This document shows, one piece after another, positions 7,114 to 14,708 of a DNA stretch of 28,438 bases. Below the pieces are notes generated by a model that saw only the letters and a program-made list of their open reading frames with translations, was not told the DNA's origin and ran no database searches. The position numbers were made by a program, and so were the translations under genes. Within the stretch, counting starts at the first letter, position 1, and each line of letters starts with the position of its first letter. Source of the DNA: JAKPKF01 sp964579365 (GTDB lineage Bacteria; Patescibacteriota; Dojkabacteria; SC72); NCBI GenBank assembly GCA_964579365.1, contig CAZOFW010000003.1:1-28438 (forward strand). The letters run 5' to 3'.

Positions 7114-7130
7114 TAAGAAAATATTGTAAA
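7114..7130 (-). repeat. Right arm of 17-base inverted repeat flanking the 125-aa gene
   Basis: The minus strand reads TTTACAATATTTTCTTA, identical to 6500-6516 on the plus strand. A 4-base AGAG lies just outside each arm (6495-6498 and 7131-7134), a possible but weak target duplication. Confidence 0.75.
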
Positions 7131-7155
7131 AGAGCAGTTTTTACATTTACTGCTT
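7125..7155 (-). terminator. Putative terminator of the alaS-to-holA operon
   Basis: On the minus strand AGCAGT (7149-7154) pairs with ACTGCT (7133-7138) around a 10-base loop, with one extra G-U pair possible, followed by CTTTTAC. It starts about 45 bases past the holA stop. The stem is short and the T tract only four bases long. Confidence 0.45.
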
Positions 7156-7199
7156 ATATTATATCAATTTTCGGTCAAAAAGGAAATACTATGGGCCAA

Positions 7200-8138
7200 C
7201 TACAGATACGGACATATTAATGTAAGTCCCAACATACCATCTATTTTTCCACTCTTTATTTGGTAATCAAGATTAGATAATTTAGTATATAGAAGCTTTA
7301 TTTTCTCCATATCATATCTATCTATAACTCCTAATATTGGATAGAGAGAGAATGGGGCTACTTTCATAATTGAACATATCTCTGCAAAACTTTTCTTCTG
7401 TTTCTTAAGATGCTTTGCCATTGTTATTAATCTAAGATTTCTTGCAAGCATGGAAAGTATGAAGTTTGGATCCGTATTTTGTGAATATAGCTTTTCAAGT
7501 ATTTCAATACTTCTTTCTTTCTTCTCAGTATTTATGGCATCTATTAATTTCCAGATATCTTCTTCTAGAGTATCTGTAGTTAGAATATCTAAGTCACTTT
7601 CTTTTATTTCTTCACTATTATTTAATTTGTGTTTTTTTATTTCATTTGAACATCTCTCTGGGTCGTAGTTTGTTCTTTGGGCAAGTAATCTTTTTGTTGT
7701 TTCATCTGCTTTAAGATTATTCTCTTTAAGTTCTTGGTCTAACCAGGAAAGAAAATTTCTTTTATTTAATTCTGTATATTCTTCTACAGAATCATTAGAT
7801 TTAAAGAACTTGAGATATTTTGTTGTTGAGCGGATTTTTTGGTCTTCCCAAAAGTATATATCATCTGGAAATTGTTCATTGAGAAGAGAGAGGAGTTTCT
7901 CTATGAGAGATTCTTTTTCTTTGTTTTTGTAGAGACGTTTGATGAGGAAGACTCTTTTTGAAACAAACAATCCTTGATTCTGGATAGAGTCAATAATTTG
8001 TTGAGCTTTTTGGGTATCTGCTTCTATGGTGATTAGGTTCTGTTTCTCAGTATTTGATGAGATATCATTTTTTACTGCCCTAAGAGACAGATATACAGAA
8101 TTACCATGATATAGTTTGTAATTGACTTTGTTATTCAC
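7200..8138 (-). CDS. holA: DNA polymerase III delta subunit (clamp loader)
   Basis: The delta subunit opens the beta sliding clamp within the clamp-loader complex. The 312-residue product matches HolA in layout. Its start YKLYHGNSVYLSLRAVK corresponds to the usual L-x-G-x-D/E segment. KRVFLIKRLYKNK lies at ~58-70, and there is a charged middle domain. A typical C-terminal collar follows: NFILSMLARNLRLITMAK, then LYTKLSNLDYQIKSGKID, the conserved L-x-x-x-D-x-x-I-K-S-G signature. The Walker A motif is absent, as expected for delta. The start is GTG (8136-8138), overlapping the LCP stop by 8 bases. It is the last gene of a five-gene run. The protein is divergent but the C-terminal signature is convincing. 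Confidence 0.85.
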   Translation of the reverse strand: MNNKVNYKLYHGNSVYLSLRAVKNDISSNTEKQNLITIEADTQKAQQIIDSIQNQGLFVSKRVFLIKRLYKNKEKESLIEKLLSLLNEQFPDDIYFWEDQKIRSTTKYLKFFKSNDSVEEYTELNKRNFLSWLDQELKENNLKADETTKRLLAQRTNYDPERCSNEIKKHKLNNSEEIKESDLDILTTDTLEEDIWKLIDAINTEKKERSIEILEKLYSQNTDPNFILSMLARNLRLITMAKHLKKQKKSFAEICSIMKVAPFSLYPILGVIDRYDMEKIKLLYTKLSNLDYQIKSGKIDGMLGLTLICPYL

Positions 8139-9564
8139 TACTTAATTGTACAGGTTTTCCAAGTAGGATTGTAACATTCCCACCGTTTAGATTGTTTGTA
8201 ATGTAATCTGGTTTTGTTGTTTGTGTAATCCCCAAGAACTTTGCGTACTCTGTAACTGTTCGTAGGTATGTATTTGGTGTGTTGGAATATATAGCAGAGC
8301 CTTCTTTGTTAGAATATCTTGTTCCAGAGTAGGTAATTTTCAAATAGGGGTATGCCTTTTTAAGATCAGCTACTTTCTTGCTTGCCTCTTGAGCTCCTAG
8401 TCCGACATTGTAAACATACACGGATGCTTCTTCTGTGTAAAGTTGTGGGTGTAGTAGGCATAATTGTACATATTTCTTTATGTCAGTATATTGTCCTAAA
8501 CCAAGTTTTGGTTGAATTCCATATGCACCATCTGCTTTGATTTTTACCTGAATGAGAGAGTAGTTTCCTGCTGTAGGATCTAATACAAAGGAGTATGTTT
8601 TTCCATTATTTTCTTGAAAATCCTTTGCGACATTCAATCCTGCCTGTATGTCGTCAATTGTAAATTCTGATACTTTGATATTGTTAGCTACGGAAGCAAA
8701 AATTTCCATGATTGCCTTAGGATTTGTTAGTGTACTCGTATTTAGGATTTTTTCTTGAAGAGCTACAATCACTTTTTGTTGTCTTTTTGCTCTTGAATAG
8801 TCTGAACCTTCGTTGTTATCTTGTGATTTTCTAGACCTTGCATATTCAAGCGCTGTTTGGCCATCCATTGTTTGTGGTCCTGCCGTAAAGGAGATTTTTT
8901 TGTAGGAGTATCCATCTGGGTATCTGTAATCGGTAAAGGAGTTCTCAACATTAATATCTACGCCACCAACAGCATCTACTATGTCAACAAAGGCTTTAAA
9001 ATTAACCATTGCATGATACTGTATTTCTATGCCAGTAACCTCTGCTATGGTTTTCTTTAGAGCAGTCATTCCAGAACCCTTGGCTTTGTTCTCTGCACTT
9101 GCATATACGGAATTTATCCTGTTAAACCAGGTATTACCATTTATTCCTACATTAAGATCTCTTGGTAAGGAAACCATTACGACATCGTTGCTTTCATGAT
9201 TGTATGAAAGAACGATGATGGTATCTGTATTAAGTAATTCTGTTTTTTCTCTTGTGTCAACTCCTACGATTAAAATATTTGTATATTTCCCAGTGGAATC
9301 TTTGGCTAACTCTGGATCCTTTTGTGGGGTAATGATATCGCCAGCATTGAAGTTAAATCCAAGATTTTTTGTAAATTCATATCCTTTGTATACTAAGAAG
9401 CCAAGTCCACCAAGCACAACAAGAATGATTCCAAGGATTACGAATATTGGCCACTTCTTTTTTTTCTTAGTTTCTATTGTTTGAGGTTTATCTTGTTTTT
9501 CTGAACGTTTAGGAAGAACTATTTTGGCTGGTTTCTTCTCATCTAGCTGTATGTCTATGGTCAT
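8131..9564 (-). CDS. LytR-CpsA-Psr (LCP) family cell-wall glycopolymer ligase
   Basis: LCP enzymes transfer lipid-linked glycopolymers onto peptidoglycan on the outer membrane face. The 477-residue protein has a Lys-rich cytoplasmic start and a helix at ~39-60. The LCP domain covers ~96-272: NILIVGVDTR (D103, R105), VSLPRDL (R135, D136), VGGVDINV, ALEYARSRK (R243, R245) and DYSRAKRQQ (D255, R258, R261). These are the metal- and pyrophosphate-binding residues of the family. Residues ~375-475 fit the C-terminal LytR_C domain (VYVYNVG...A..VA..L). The ATG at 9564 follows mltG by 13 bases. It lies between mltG and holA, pairing two wall-assembly genes. No substrate polymer genes are in the window. 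Confidence 0.93.
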   Translation of the reverse strand: MTIDIQLDEKKPAKIVLPKRSEKQDKPQTIETKKKKKWPIFVILGIILVVLGGLGFLVYKGYEFTKNLGFNFNAGDIITPQKDPELAKDSTGKYTNILIVGVDTREKTELLNTDTIIVLSYNHESNDVVMVSLPRDLNVGINGNTWFNRINSVYASAENKAKGSGMTALKKTIAEVTGIEIQYHAMVNFKAFVDIVDAVGGVDINVENSFTDYRYPDGYSYKKISFTAGPQTMDGQTALEYARSRKSQDNNEGSDYSRAKRQQKVIVALQEKILNTSTLTNPKAIMEIFASVANNIKVSEFTIDDIQAGLNVAKDFQENNGKTYSFVLDPTAGNYSLIQVKIKADGAYGIQPKLGLGQYTDIKKYVQLCLLHPQLYTEEASVYVYNVGLGAQEASKKVADLKKAYPYLKITYSGTRYSNKEGSAIYSNTPNTYLRTVTEYAKFLGITQTTKPDYITNNLNGGNVTILLGKPVQLSSE

Positions 9565-9577
9565 TTGGGCAGGTATT

Positions 9578-10579
9578 TTATCTTAAATATTGGTTAATAT
9601 TAGCATTATGCTCGTCTAAAGTCCTTCCGTAATGTACTATAGCGTTATCATCATGAATGTAGTAATAAAAGTCTGTCTTTACATAGTTTCTTACAGCATT
9701 TATTGATTCTAATCCTGGGTTACATATCGGAGTAGGTGGTAATCCTAATTTCTTGTATGTGTTATATGGGCTGTTGGATTGTTTGTCAGCTTCTGTTATC
9801 TCATGTTTCCAATCTTTAATTGGGTAGAGAAGAGTGGCGCAGGCTTGAAGTAACCATCCCTCGTCTAATCTCTTAATGAATATCCCGGCAATGGTCGGTC
9901 TGTCCTTATTAGAAAATCCTTCTCTTTCAATAATGCTGGAGAGGATTATTTGGTCGTATGTATCTCCTGTTCCTACTTTTGTTTTAAAATTGTTTACCAT
10001 TTTAACAATAGTCTCGCTCGTTTTTGTAGTTATAGGGAAGGCATATTTATCTGGGAAGAGGAAGCCCTCTAAATCAGAGATATCTACTGTGAGTCCAAGA
10101 GTTTTGATAAATGCTTTGTCTGTTGTTAGTCTCAAGAATTCATCTTTTGAAAAATCTGTAGTTTCTGTTTTAGATAACTCTCGGTTTAGAATATCTGCTA
10201 TTTCATCCTTTCTCAAACCTTCTGGTATTGTTACCCAGATATCTGGATTTTTACCACTTTGGAGAGATTCGATTATTTCCTTAATACTCAGATTCTTTGG
10301 TAGTTCATATGTTCCTGCTTGTAATTTTGATGCTAAATCTTTCTGTCTCAGATAAAATTTTACATATGTTAACCATTTTTCTTGTATTAGGCCTTGATCA
10401 ACAAGCTTGGTAAGGATTTGTTCTACTGTCGCTCCTTGATCTATTTGGACTATTACTTTTTCTTGGCTATCACTATTTGGAGTTTTTAAAGCTTTATCGT
10501 AGTCTAGCTTTATTACAACAGTAGCAACTATTACTGTAATTAGTGCAAAGAAAAAGATTCTAATTATACTTTTTATCAT
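9578..10579 (-). CDS. mltG: Endolytic murein transglycosylase MltG (YceG-like)
   Basis: MltG cuts nascent glycan strands and sets their length. The 333-residue protein has one membrane helix (~5-24), then a LysM-like region, then the YceG fold: LEGFLFPDKYAF (170-181), SSIIEREG with catalytic Glu218, and SPYNTYKKLGLPPTPICNPG (270-289). An unusual point is LQACATLLY at ~244-252, where most homologues have LQxDPTxxY, so the conserved Asp and Pro are replaced by Cys and Ala. The gene starts 2 bases after ruvX stops and is followed by the LCP gene, consistent with co-expression of wall enzymes. Activity is likely retained because the catalytic Glu is present. Confidence 0.94.
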   Translation of the reverse strand: MIKSIIRIFFFALITVIVATVVIKLDYDKALKTPNSDSQEKVIVQIDQGATVEQILTKLVDQGLIQEKWLTYVKFYLRQKDLASKLQAGTYELPKNLSIKEIIESLQSGKNPDIWVTIPEGLRKDEIADILNRELSKTETTDFSKDEFLRLTTDKAFIKTLGLTVDISDLEGFLFPDKYAFPITTKTSETIVKMVNNFKTKVGTGDTYDQIILSSIIEREGFSNKDRPTIAGIFIKRLDEGWLLQACATLLYPIKDWKHEITEADKQSNSPYNTYKKLGLPPTPICNPGLESINAVRNYVKTDFYYYIHDDNAIVHYGRTLDEHNANINQYLR

Positions 10580-10581
10580 GA

Positions 10582-11013
10582 TTAATTTTTAGAAGAATTT
10601 AAAAATTCCTGTAAAAATACTGCAGCTGATACTTTGTCTATCTTGCCCCTTGAGCTTTTAGTATTTGATCCTGATGATGTTAACATATTTTGAGCTGAAG
10701 TTGTAGAAAAGCTTTCATCGTATAATATGATGGGTAAGTCTAGGATTTTCTCCAATTTCTCTTTAAATTTCATTATTGCCTTTGGTGTTTTGGAGTGGGC
10801 TTCAGTAAAGACTTGTGGGATTCCAAGGAGAATAGTTTTGATCTTGTACTCTGTGCAAATGTCGGAGATTCGTTCGAGAATATATTCGATTCCTCTTTTC
10901 TCAGTTATTGAGATTACCTCTAGTGGAGAAGCAATGATTCCTTTTGAATCTGAGATTGCTATCCCAAAGTGTTTTTTACCAAAATCTATAGCTAAGATGG
11001 GGTATTCTGTCAT
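10582..11013 (-). CDS. ruvX: RuvX/YqgF RNase H-fold nuclease (pre-16S rRNA processing / Holliday-junction type)
   Basis: YqgF-family proteins are RNase H-like nucleases implicated in 16S rRNA 5' maturation and annotated as Holliday-junction resolvases. The 143-residue product shows the family motifs in order: ILAIDFGKKHFGIAISD with catalytic Asp10, TILLGIPQ at ~60-67, LYDESFST (D99, E100) and KIDKVSAAVFLQEFL (D126). The ATG overlaps the alaS TGA as ATGA, a standard coupling overlap. The alaS-ruvX-mltG order is common in Gram-positive-type genomes. Nothing is missing. Confidence 0.94.
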   Translation of the reverse strand: MTEYPILAIDFGKKHFGIAISDSKGIIASPLEVISITEKRGIEYILERISDICTEYKIKTILLGIPQVFTEAHSKTPKAIMKFKEKLEKILDLPIILYDESFSTTSAQNMLTSSGSNTKSSRGKIDKVSAAVFLQEFLNSSKN

Positions 11014-12734
11014 AGTAGTATTGCTTTAATTCTTTTAATTCCGGAGCCTATGCTTTCTTGTTTTGTAATTTTAAACTCTCCTAACTCAGATGTATTTTTT
11101 ACATGTGGACCGTTACATATCTCTACTGAAAAGGGAGTTTCTTTTGAACCTACATAGTAAACTTTGAGTATGTCTCCATATTTTTCTTCAAATGCTGCAA
11201 ACGATACCAAGTCCAAAGCTTCCTGTTTATTCATTTCTTCAAAAGTTATTGAGAGCTTTTTTCCAATCTGTTCATTTACAATGTTCTCAACTTCTTTAAT
11301 TTGTTCCTCTGTTAGTTTCTCTTCATTTGGGAAATCTAATCTTAGTCTCTCTGGGGTAATATTGCTTCCTTTTTGATATATATGAGTTCCCAAGACTTTT
11401 CTAAGTGCAGCTAAGAGTAGGTGAGTTGCAGTGTGATATTTTGTTGATTGTTCAGATGTGTCTGCTAGTCCTCCTTTAAAGAGTCCTGCGGATGCTGTTC
11501 TTGAAAGTTCTTTATGTGATTTTTCTTCTTGGTTGAATTCTTCGATATCCACTGGTTTGCGATTCTTTTCTTCTAGGATCTCTTGGATTACTTCGATTGG
11601 TAGTCCGTATGTTTCGTAGAGCATGAATGCTTTTTTACCATCTATTTCTTCTCTGGAGATTAATCTGTCTAATTCAGTTAGACCATTTTGTAGAGTTTTA
11701 CTGAATTTTGTTTCCTCATCTTCTATGGTATCCAGGATATATTTTTCTTTGTTTTTTAATTCTTTCCAAATGGGGGAGAACTGTTCAATTGCTATTTTTG
11801 CAATTTCTCTTGTGAACAATCCATCTATTTCCAACTTTCTTCCATGTCTTACAGCTCTTCGAATTAACCTCCTAAGTATGTATCCTTGCTGGGTTTTAGA
11901 TGGTGTAATGCCGTCCATGATTATCCATGTTGCAGCTTTGATGTGGTCTGTAATTATTCTTTGTGATTCGAGAATATCTTTTTTGCTTAGTTCTTTTACT
12001 TTTTGAATGATTGGTTTGTAGATATCTGTTTCGTAGACACTCTGGACATTCTGACAGATTGCGGTTAGTCTATCTAGGCCTCCTCCAAAATCGACATTGT
12101 GTCTTCCAAGTGGTTTATATTCATTTCCAACTTTGAGATATTCCATGAAAACATTATTTCCAATCTCGACGATACCTTTTCCTGTATCGAAGAATATTTC
12201 AGAATCTGGTCCACATGGTCCACCTGTTGATAGCTCCCACCAGTTCTCATCTTTACCGTTCTCAGAGATTTTCTCTTCCACTTTGTATTTAGCGAATATA
12301 TTTTTCCATGTATTTATGGATTCCGTATCTTTTGGTATGCCATCTTCTCCTTTGAATACTGTTGCAGAGATTTTGTTAATGTCAAAGCCAAGTTCTTCTA
12401 CAAAGAATTTTACAGTTAATTCTATTGCTTCTTTCTTGAAGTAGTTATTTAGAGACCAGTTCCCAAGCATTTCAAATGTCGTGCAGTGATATGCGTTTCC
12501 AACCTGGTCGATATCTATTGTTCTTACGCACCTTTGCGAATTTACTAGCTTGTCTCCACTTTGATGTTTTTCACCTTGTAGGAATGGTACCAAAGGAAAC
12601 ATCCCAGCATTAACAAAAAGAACAGAAGGATCGTTTTCTGGTATTAATGTTGCACTTGGAATTTCCTTATGTCCGTTTTTCTTAAAAAATTCTATGTATT
12701 TTGTTCGTATCTCTTTGTAGGAAAGATTATTCAT
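11010..12734 (-). CDS. alaS: Alanyl-tRNA synthetase, short form without the C-Ala domain
   Basis: AlaRS charges tRNA-Ala. Typical bacterial enzymes are near 870 residues; this one is 574. The class II catalytic and tRNA-recognition domains are complete (PSVLFVNAGM at 36-45, VDFGGGLDRL at 214-223, RRLIRRAVRHG at 288-298). The editing domain keeps its zinc-type ligands H434/H438 (HTATH) and C540/H544, although the usual CGGTH is CNGPH. It stops right after IGSGIKRIKA, exactly where the DHHA1/C-Ala domain normally begins, and the downstream frame is ruvX. This is a true short protein, not a frameshift. A TGATATAAT box lies 7 bases before ATG. The UGA stop shows UGA is not a sense codon here. Confidence 0.95.
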   Translation of the reverse strand: MNNLSYKEIRTKYIEFFKKNGHKEIPSATLIPENDPSVLFVNAGMFPLVPFLQGEKHQSGDKLVNSQRCVRTIDIDQVGNAYHCTTFEMLGNWSLNNYFKKEAIELTVKFFVEELGFDINKISATVFKGEDGIPKDTESINTWKNIFAKYKVEEKISENGKDENWWELSTGGPCGPDSEIFFDTGKGIVEIGNNVFMEYLKVGNEYKPLGRHNVDFGGGLDRLTAICQNVQSVYETDIYKPIIQKVKELSKKDILESQRIITDHIKAATWIIMDGITPSKTQQGYILRRLIRRAVRHGRKLEIDGLFTREIAKIAIEQFSPIWKELKNKEKYILDTIEDEETKFSKTLQNGLTELDRLISREEIDGKKAFMLYETYGLPIEVIQEILEEKNRKPVDIEEFNQEEKSHKELSRTASAGLFKGGLADTSEQSTKYHTATHLLLAALRKVLGTHIYQKGSNITPERLRLDFPNEEKLTEEQIKEVENIVNEQIGKKLSITFEEMNKQEALDLVSFAAFEEKYGDILKVYYVGSKETPFSVEICNGPHVKNTSELGEFKITKQESIGSGIKRIKAILL

Positions 12735-12750
12735 AGAGGTAATTATATCA
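12735..12750 (-). promoter_or_regulatory. Putative leaderless extended -10 promoter for alaS
   Basis: The minus strand reads TGATATAAT (hexamer 12742-12747), then TACCTCT and the alaS ATG. An extended -10 seven bases before ATG predicts a leaderless or one-base-leader mRNA. No clear -35 is present. Confidence 0.55.
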
Positions 12751-12763
12751 ATTACATTTCTAT

Positions 12764-14692
12764 TTAGCTATTTGTTGTAGGTGGTTCTTCCTGAGCTTTT
12801 TGTACCTGTTCAAAAAGCTGTTTAATGCTTTCATCTGTTGGAAGGTCTGTGCTTAAATCTGGTTCTGGAGGAACTATCTCTGCAGGTGGTGGTGTCTCCT
12901 CAACTAAAGGTGCTGGAGCTACGAAATTTCCGATTTTCTCTTCTACTACGGGTATTGTTTCTGGTTGTACTTCAACTTTCTCTTTTATTTCCTCGACCTG
13001 TACTGGAGGTTCAGTATATTCAAGTTCTTCTTGTTTAATGAATGGTTGTATTGGTTCGTTTAAGTGTGGTTCTTCTTGCTCTCTCATTTTATCTTCTTTC
13101 CAGACATTGAAGATGATAATGGGTGCTACTATTGCTAATATGACAACTACTAAACCAATTCCTACAATGAGGAGGATTCTTTTACTTATATCAAGACCAA
13201 AGATATTGATTGTTTCATCTTTCAGTTCGTCAATTGTCTCTTGAATTGTAAATGTCCATTCTTTTGTTACATCATGTCCAGCAGAATCTTTGAAGTAAGC
13301 CTCCGCCTTATGTATTCCTTCTGCAAAATCTTCAAGTGGTTGGTAGATGATTGTATATTCTTGAGAAGATATTTTGTTAATCTTTATCTCCGAGGTCTTG
13401 TCGATACCATCTAATTTGAATATTATTGAACTTTCGTTGATATCTGCTTTTTCTGCGGATATTAAGGAAGCTTTAACTGTTACTCTCTTATTTGTTATTT
13501 GATCCGTACTCAATGGAGTCATATTGATGACTTGTGGGGCATCAATGATTGGGATGTCGTTCGTAGGAATTGGGGTCTGTCCTGTTTTGGTTATGACTAT
13601 CTCAGAAGATATTGCTAATCCTGAAACCTGTGGTGTCTGATTGTCTAGAGCTTTTAATATGACCTTGTAAGTTCCTGGTTCTAAGTTACTGGTTGAGAAG
13701 TTGTATGTCCTTGTCTTGAAAGGTATATTGCTGTTAATAGCTACCCAGCTGCTCGTATTTGTATAATTTTTTGTTATGTAAAGTTGGTATTTAGTTATGA
13801 AATTCAAGTCATTAGCTTCCCAAGATACTGTTATATTTTTACCTTTTACTACCGTAATTGGAGATACAGGGCTTGTAATTTTTACAACAGGGATGTCATT
13901 TTTGGCAGGGCTTACATTTATTACCCACGATTGAGATGCGAGGTGCATACTGTATCCATCATGAATGAAGACATTTGCTAGATAACTACCCGGAACATTT
14001 GTAGAACCAGTGAATTTGATTGTTAATTTCCCTGAAGAGCCATCTTCTATGATTGTTGGTTTGAGCCATTTCGCTTCAGGAGTAAATGAGTAAGAGTAGT
14101 TTACTCTGTCATCATCCTCATCTGCTGCTGAGAGAGTGTATTCATAAACAGTTCCAGTTTTAATATTCTGTGATGGTTTCGAACTTGAAGCTTGGGTTAT
14201 GAACACAGGAGCACTATTGTTTGCTAGGGCTCTAAGACCAAGTATGTCGTATGGACTGCTAATCTTACAACCAACACTTCCCCCTGCATCTTTCTTAATT
14301 ATTCCCAAAAGATCTATCATCCCAGATTTTACAGGTGTGAATTTGAAACTAGTTGCAATTTCAATAGGAGCGTTGTCGAATTTCTCAGTATATATTGAGT
14401 TACCAGAAGAATCTGTGATATTTAATTCCGAAATTATGGCATTGGAAAGTTTCGCATCCACTTGTATTGTTACTGGTCTTCCAACTTCTAATGTGTAAGG
14501 GTTAACATTTGGTAGAGATATTATACAAGGATTCTCTTCGCTGACTTCCAAGTCGTCAAAAGCTCGGTTTCGTATATCGAAGCTACCATTTAAAACACCA
14601 TATACAACTAAAGGTATTGAAAGCAGGAGAAAGAAGGTAAGGTATATGACAGATATTTGGGTAGATTTTCTTGGGGCTTTTATTCTTTGCAT
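12764..14692 (-). CDS. Doubly anchored Ig-like surface protein with acidic Pro/Glu-rich cytoplasmic tail
   Basis: The frame is open from 14737 (657 codons), but I prefer ATG 14690-14692 (642 residues; MQRIKAPRKS). It avoids a 29-base overlap with the upstream gene and gives a normal basic start. The residue numbers that follow use the longer frame. A helix lies at ~29-47, then a large extracellular region. A He_PIG/cadherin-like domain sits at ~175-275 (YEYTLSAADEDDDRVNYSYS, GSYLANVFIHDG), then Ig/Fn3-like domains at ~285-380 and 395-500. A second helix spans ~521-545, followed by a ~110-residue tail dominated by Glu, Pro and Val. The tail suggests intracellular partner binding (inference). 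The gene follows the sortase and substrate-binding genes closely. Confidence 0.83.
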   Translation of the reverse strand: MQRIKAPRKSTQISVIYLTFFLLLSIPLVVYGVLNGSFDIRNRAFDDLEVSEENPCIISLPNVNPYTLEVGRPVTIQVDAKLSNAIISELNITDSSGNSIYTEKFDNAPIEIATSFKFTPVKSGMIDLLGIIKKDAGGSVGCKISSPYDILGLRALANNSAPVFITQASSSKPSQNIKTGTVYEYTLSAADEDDDRVNYSYSFTPEAKWLKPTIIEDGSSGKLTIKFTGSTNVPGSYLANVFIHDGYSMHLASQSWVINVSPAKNDIPVVKITSPVSPITVVKGKNITVSWEANDLNFITKYQLYITKNYTNTSSWVAINSNIPFKTRTYNFSTSNLEPGTYKVILKALDNQTPQVSGLAISSEIVITKTGQTPIPTNDIPIIDAPQVINMTPLSTDQITNKRVTVKASLISAEKADINESSIIFKLDGIDKTSEIKINKISSQEYTIIYQPLEDFAEGIHKAEAYFKDSAGHDVTKEWTFTIQETIDELKDETINIFGLDISKRILLIVGIGLVVVILAIVAPIIIFNVWKEDKMREQEEPHLNEPIQPFIKQEELEYTEPPVQVEEIKEKVEVQPETIPVVEEKIGNFVAPAPLVEETPPPAEIVPPEPDLSTDLPTDESIKQLFEQVQKAQEEPPTTNS

Positions 14693-14708
14693 TAATATAT
14701 AATAGACG

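Larger units (their letters stand above)
6964..7199. other. Intergenic stretch: 5' region of the 125-aa gene, repeats and holA terminator
   Basis: This 236-base gap holds the AAAGGAG ribosome site beside 6963, an 11-bp inverted repeat (6996-7006/7038-7048), the 9-mer GCAAGGAGC (7060-7068), the right repeat arm (7114-7130) and a hairpin after holA. A possible -10, GATAAT, lies on the minus strand near 7088-7093 without a good -35. No gene is seen. Confidence 0.6.

Noticed and set aside
11010..11013. Reading the alaS TGA as a sense codon (alternative genetic code) to extend AlaRS
   Set aside because: The extension would run over ruvX, which is a complete conserved gene beginning in the same ATGA; TGA works as a stop.
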